Below are positions 58,831-64,000 of a stretch of 64,000 nt of DNA, in pieces; within the stretch, counting starts at the first letter, position 1; every line of letters starts with the position of its first letter. The notes below the pieces were generated by a model. It was not told where the DNA came from, searched no databases, and saw nothing but the letters and a program-made list of their open reading frames with translations. The translations under genes and the position numbers were made by a program. Origin of the DNA: Bryoerythrophyllum caledonicum (Eukaryota > Streptophyta > Bryopsida > Pottiales > Pottiaceae); contig OZ020519.1 in assembly GCA_963971425.1 (NCBI GenBank), forward strand, positions 16,322,028 to 16,386,027, given 5' to 3'.

Positions 58831-59840
58831 AAAATAACTCTTTTCTACATAGAATTCTTGAATTTATCATAAAGACAATTGTAATTCTTAACAAGCTTTC
58901 AAACTACAAACAAATAGTGAAACCTTTGTTTATGCAACATACAAGCCTTTCTTTAAGTGCCACATTTCAATTTGAAAAGAAAAAAATTGATTGGTAAATA
59001 GTGAATTGCAACTTCTAATTAGTCATTGGGCAAGCTAATGTTGGGTTTGTCCCAAATCCAAGCTTAATCCTTCAACGTTAGTCGGTAACTGTATATACAT
59101 GCAAGTATTTTACTCTGTAGAATACAAAGAATGTATCAAAGTATAGCAAGACTTACACCTTTGGATTGAAGATTCAACTAACATCTTTCATTTGGGCATC
59201 ATTTCAATATCGTCCATCATAGGGCAAGGACAGTCCCTAGAAAAATATTGAAATCCACATATATTAATTATCTTAGAGTGAAATCCAGTGAAGCCAAAAT
59301 CTAAGCTATCCATGCATAGAATATGTATATAAAGTAAGGACCGGATATATAAATTGTATAATAGGTATATAATTTCTTTTTAACTACCATACGCATCAGT
59401 CCATTTTAGCACCTCCCTACCAAATTATTTACTATTTACAATGGTTCAAACACAATGAACTTCATCCAGGTATAACATAGGTATAATATAGGTATCACCT
59501 AGGCATTAAATGGATATCAAATTGGCATTACATTGGCATCACCTAGACAAATCTCTTGCATTTTTCCCAAAATTTGGACATTACCCACTATGAATTAGTT
59601 ATGTACAAAACTAATTAAGATGTAGGATAACGGGTTTATAAAGTAAAAAACGGTTATATAAAGTATAACAAGTATATAACATGTAAATAACAAGGCTCAT
59701 TTGATTTTTGTATTTACATTATATACGTTTAACAAACTAGAGATTGCCCTTAGCTTGTCAGGGACAATGTGAGTTTCACCTATTAATTTACAATGAAGAA
59801 AAATAATCAGATAATTACCAAGTTAAAACCTTATCGATCT
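58831..59840. other. AT-rich intergenic DNA with repeat fragments
   Basis: About 59,090-59,215 is an isolated arm of the foldback element at 20,971-22,675 (shared TTACACCTTTGGATTGAAGA). About 59,468-59,560 repeats the GGTATCACCTAGGCATTA array also seen at 11.1 kb. No gene was found. Confidence 0.5.
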
Positions 59841-61424
59841 TTAACCCCTAAAGGCCCAAAACATTTTAGCACCCAAACTCACTGAAAACTGCAAGTTTCA
59901 ATGCATTCAATATAAAATGCAAATAAACATAGCTTTACATATATAGAACAGTAGGATCTTGTACTAGGATTGTAAAAGTGTGTGGTAAAATTTTTGTTCA
60001 GTTTCACCGCACGAATTGAAAGATATTAGACTTTATAGTGAGACATAAACTCTTCTTTAGGTGATAATGAACACCTTCAACAAACTTTCTAGGCAACTTT
60101 TTGCTTTACCTTTCATGATTTTCTAATTTTAAATTAAAATTGATATTAGGCACATGTGCACCAAATTTTAAGACGTAGAAGAAGGGTAGAAGATGTCCTT
60201 AACCCTTTAGTGCCCAAGAGACCCAAAATGGGACTCTTGACGTGTTGAAACTCATTTTGCATGAAATCCATGAGAAATTAGGTTGTGAAGTTTAAAGTTC
60301 AAATGTGCCCACACATTACATGAACGCTCTCTTAAAATCATATCATGATTTGGAGTTATAGAACTCATGGAAAAGCTAGGAATACAACACAAAATACATC
60401 AAATACACTAAAATAGAATGAATACCATGCCGCATTTTGGTCTTAAATTTTGATTGAAATTTGTCTTTAAGAGCTTCTTCATTGTTTTGTGATTGTCGAT
60501 TGCTTTCATTGCATACAAAACTTCCGTTTTAATTTGTATAAGTTTGGAATATTTTTGTATACAATCAAGTAGACAAAAGTTTAAAAAATCATCAACCTAG
60601 GGCACATCTGAACATGTGGTTAGTATAAATGTTTTCTTGACATATGATATGTCAATGCAAAGCTATCAACCTAGTGCACATGTTAACCTCTTTTATTCAA
60701 AATACAAAAATTCTTGCAAGAATCTATTGATGGATAAAGTAGTATACCCTCCAAAGTCCACAATTTTCATAATCAATATATAGTAGCTTTAAACACTATA
60801 ATCTATTCCATCAACTATTGGATGTTGTGCAAATTTTTCCCAAAATTTAGGTCATGGGTCGAATTCAATTTTGTTAGGTTGAATAGTGAAATTAGGGATT
60901 TATCTCCATCAAAGGTAGTTGAAAAAAAATCAGCACATATCTTGGTTTTGGAGAAACATGACCTAGGCACTAAAGGGTTAAAATCACGCAATGCAACTAT
61001 GTTCTGAGAATCAACAATACACTTCAAGATTTGCATATATCATATCATTCTCATATTTTTGAAATTCAATAATCCGTACGGTAAATGCAAAATTTTCCAC
61101 TTTCTTTCCAAGAGGAATTTTCATTTTTTTAAATGGACAAAAACTCAAACTTCTATTGAATTTAGAATTAGTTAAAGTTTCGCTACACTATTTGTTAATT
61201 GTCACACTAAACTGCTGCACTATTTGTGTATATTACTCCAAAAAAAATTTAACTTCTGCATTGTAAGTTGGATTTCTACCAAAAAAATTATGTCTACGGG
61301 AAGCTAATAAAAATATGCCCATTCAATAAGAAAATCTCAGAAAATCATGCCTAAATTTGAGATCGTGGGACCTCACCCAAACTCAAAATGTCCCCTGAGG
61401 GGACATCGGGCCTTTAGGGGTTAA
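59841..61424. mobile_element. TTAA-type element, 1.58 kb, with nested relative
   Basis: Left end TTAACCCCTAAAGGCCCAAA, right end CGGGCCTTTAGGGGTTAA. A GTCCCCTGAGGGGAC hairpin lies just inside the right end. The 60,199-60,981 element is inserted within it; a repeat-R-like piece lies at 59,940-60,195. No transposase ORF. Confidence 0.65.
60199..60981 (+). mobile_element. TTAA subfamily 2, copy A (nested)
   Basis: TTAACCCTTTAGTGCC at left and GGCACTAAAGGGTTAA at right, a perfect 16-bp inverted repeat including TTAA, 783 bp. It is homologous to 21,502-22,494, inverted. The place where copy B has the 33-bp array is here a single non-expanded sequence. Confidence 0.75.
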
Positions 61425-61553
61425 TTTAGCATAAGTGTGACCAAACTAAAGATCCCAGCAACATTACTTGACTGCGATATTATAAAATACTTGATTATTC
61501 TTGAATCATTATACAAAGAATGAAGTCATTTGACTTGGAACAGAAGTCTCTCA

Positions 61554-63898
61554 CTATTTGATGTCTGAGCAAGCTCTGGGTCCAGCAGGTTCCCTCAAAC
61601 ATTCTCCAATTGCGTTAACTGCTGCCTCAATCGAAGCATCCTCACCCTGATCACGCAACAGATCAATCAATGCCTGACAAGCAACACCCTACTAAAGATG
61701 ACAATTGCATTCAAGCAGACTAGCAAACAGGACTATGACAAATGTCATGGCGAGTAACGAGGATGAGTGAAAAGCTTACCATTTCCTGCCAGTAGAATTT
61801 GTTGCCGTACTTCCCCGCTAACCGTGTCCAGAAACTTCGAGGAATGCTGAGATCCACACCAGCTCCCACATTGAAGTTCAAGATGTTGCCTGCATATTAT
61901 TCAACGAAAACATGGCATTTCGTCAGCACAGCCGACACTAGGCAATTTTAGGCCCAGGGCTAAACAAAGATAAGTAAACAAAACGTCATGTTTGACTGAT
62001 AGTCTGTAAGGCAATCGGTAAGTTCAATGAAATGTTGGTACTCCAAAAACAAGTGCTCATACCTAGACTGGGATCAGCAACAAACACAACGGTGTTGTCA
62101 TCAACACTCCAGAACTCTCGCACTGCAAGACCTGCAAAAAAAACCCATCAACACGTGTCAGATAGTGAAAATTTAATAGTTCGCTCTCGAAAGTGTATCT
62201 GCCTATTGTTAAATGCAAGTCGACATATCCATGATAGCACTCTGAGTACATTGTTGCACGAAGTTTCTAGTGTAAGTGCCCTTGACATTTTCCCATTATT
62301 TTTGCTTGTGACAACAACCCGAAGAATCAAAGAAATTGCAAAGGTGTTGACTCAATTGCAAAGGTGTTGACTCAATACGCAGAGCAAGAGATGGTAAACC
62401 TGGTGTGGTCGGATAGTTTTGAGCCAGCACCCGCAGCTTGTATCCTGTATCTTGTTCAAGGGTCGCCACTGCATTCTTTATTCTGTCTTCCTAAAACCCA
62501 CAAATAAAACATTATCAGCACTTGCACCAAGACTAGTGACCTCATTAAAATGAACTCTATAGAATGCCCAGTACACAGACATGGTGAAGTCTATCTTCAT
62601 CCTATGAACCAAAGCATGAAAATACGCGAAGCTAGCATATGAAATATATCACATGAACGTGGGACACGCATATGAAGGTCAACAAGGATAAAAAAATTGT
62701 TGGATACCTGTCCGGCCGACAAGAACCCAGCCACATCAATAACTGTGGTAAATTCCTTCGGAAGCAATTCAGGTTTGTTGACGCCCTCGAGTCTCTTAGC
62801 CTCCGCCATATCATCCCCTGAAATGAACAATGTACTTGTGAATACTAGCAATTTCGTTTAGCAATAACTTAACATAATTGAGATCTCTTGGCCATCTGCA
62901 AAATATCATCACTTTCCTAACGCCATATTAGATTACTTCAACAAACAGTCACACGGCACATAATTTGAAGAAGCCGCTAATTTTCAGGATTGCGATCACC
63001 GGAACGAACTTTCAAATGTTATGGCCTGGATATTCCAAAGGAAACGATAGTTCTTCAATGAAATCCATCGTTTCTAGACTACAATCAAAGATCATTCTGA
63101 GAGTCTCGATTCAGCGACGGAGAAGCTTTCAAGCTTGCATCACCTTCAGAACTTACTGTTCCCGTGAGAACTTTCAAATCTTATCATCTGCATACTTCAA
63201 AGAAGACCGCGGTTATTTTATTAAGTTCTCCACATCGATAGGTTCTAGACGACAAGGACACTAAGCAAACATCAGTCTTCAATTCAGCCACGGAGTCTCA
63301 ATTCAGCCACGGAGAAGCTTTAACGCGTGCGTCAGCTTCAATGTAGCAGGCATATGATCACAAATGCATCCTCGCGCTACAAGAAAATGCATAAACAAAC
63401 AGTGGCACAGCACTTAATTTAAAGAAACTGCACGTCTTTAGGGCTACGAACACCAAAACGCACTCATCCTGTGAAAACTCTCAAATCTTGTTGTCTCAGG
63501 GAAACCTCTTACGAAAGTTTCGACATCCGTCGCTTCCAGACTACGATCAGATTATGCAAACATCATTCTTAGACTCTCAATTCAGCCACGGAGTATCTTC
63601 AATGCACGCATATGATCAAGTAAGGCAATGGCAACCTATTCAGATAAAACAACCGACCTCCAATCGAGAGCGAGAGGCCGAGCGCCAACGCAACGACCGT
63701 CTTCTGCGCAAGCTGAAGCACACCGCCCGCCGCGCCTTTAGCTTCCTCTCCCCGACCCAGCGCCATGCTCACAACGCCTCGCGCCTTCCTAACCCTCGCG
63801 CCGCGAACATCCCTACCACTTCCTAACCCGCTCGAAGTAGACGCGGCATTCCACGTCCTCAGCGAACACGCATTCGCGCATTGCACCACCGCGGCCAT
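61554..63898 (-). CDS. Thylakoid lumen 15 kDa protein (At5g52970-like)
   Basis: A lumenal protein of the TPM/DUF477-like group, similar to the Arabidopsis thylakoid lumenal 15.0-kDa protein; its precise role is not known. Six exons: 63,898-63,658; 62,817-62,708; 62,490-62,400; 62,131-62,063; 61,889-61,780; 61,646-61,554. They total 714 nt (237 residues), all in phase. Residues 1-80 form a bipartite signal: an S/R/A-rich plastid transit part, then a hydrophobic lumen-targeting stretch (VVALALGLSLSIGG). Mature landmarks: GVNKPELLPKEFTTVIDVAG, LEQDTGYKLRVLAQNYP, FWSVDDNTVVFVADPSLGN, IPRSFWTRLAGKYGN and GEDASIEAAVNAI. For the last exon I chose acceptor ATCAG|GGTGAG because it joins directly to GEDASIEAAV as in Arabidopsis. 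An acceptor 42 bp upstream would also stay in frame. Confidence 0.92.
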
Positions 63899-64000
63899 AA
63901 TTCCACCACAATGTCGGAATTGTCCTCCGCAAGAAGACGTAAGATCTTTTACACTTTTCAGGCTCTTGACAGCTCCGGCGACTCGCGTTGCTCGAACCGA
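63899..64000 (-). promoter_or_regulatory. Upstream edge of the lumen-protein gene
   Basis: The last ~100 bp of the window, presumably 5' UTR and proximal promoter of the thylakoid lumen gene. Too short to assign elements. Confidence 0.4.

Noticed and set aside
1-64000. tRNA, rRNA or organellar DNA
   Set aside because: No cloverleaf with A and B boxes, no rRNA core sequence and no organellar gene was seen. The split genes indicate nuclear DNA.

Overview
This is nuclear DNA from a plant, and most likely a land plant. It carries intron-rich genes for plastid, thylakoid-lumen, peroxisome and cell-wall proteins, teloboxes of the AAACCCTAA type, G-box promoter motifs, short introns of about 80-850 bp, and AT-rich intergenic DNA full of small inverted-repeat transposons. 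I cannot name the species. Nothing seen rules out a bryophyte, lycophyte, fern or streptophyte alga.

Layout. (1) 1-12 kb is gene-poor: decayed ORFs, several MITE families and a truncated LINE tail. (2) 12.2-17.4 kb holds two convergent genes: a plastid multi-pass membrane protein (+) behind a triple G-box, and a xyloglucan endotransglucosylase/hydrolase (-). (3) 17.9-23.0 kb is a nested MITE/foldback block bracketed by two inverted copies of one MITE. (4) 24.0-32.4 kb is a compact host cluster: acyl-CoA oxidase ACX4 (+, 13 exons), a plastid glucose-6-phosphate 1-epimerase-like protein (+, 10 exons) and a class IV aminotransferase (-, 2 exons), the last two tail to tail. (5) 32.8-37.9 kb has two copies of another MITE, one of which has received a LINE tail while the other keeps the empty site. 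(6) 37,981-58,817 is one very large non-LTR retrotransposon (LINE, minus strand) bounded by a perfect 13-bp target duplication. Its ORF1 is split by a 7.6-kb DNA transposon with 34-bp inverted repeats. (7) 59.8-61.4 kb is a TTAA-flanked element with a related one nested inside. (8) 61.55-63.90 kb is a thylakoid lumen 15 kDa protein gene (-, 6 exons).

For the six host genes I assembled splice models by hand. Every exon junction is GT-AG and keeps phase, and the summed coding lengths are exact multiples of three. The host genes do not form one pathway: three or four are plastid proteins, one is peroxisomal and one is secreted. The main points of interest are the giant LINE with its conserved 3' stem-loop and micro-copies, the nested transposon whose removal restores the ORF1 frame exactly, an ACX4 with an N-terminal PTS2 signal in place of the C-terminal PTS1 of its Arabidopsis counterpart, and an XTH with a possible 118-residue basic C-terminal extension.
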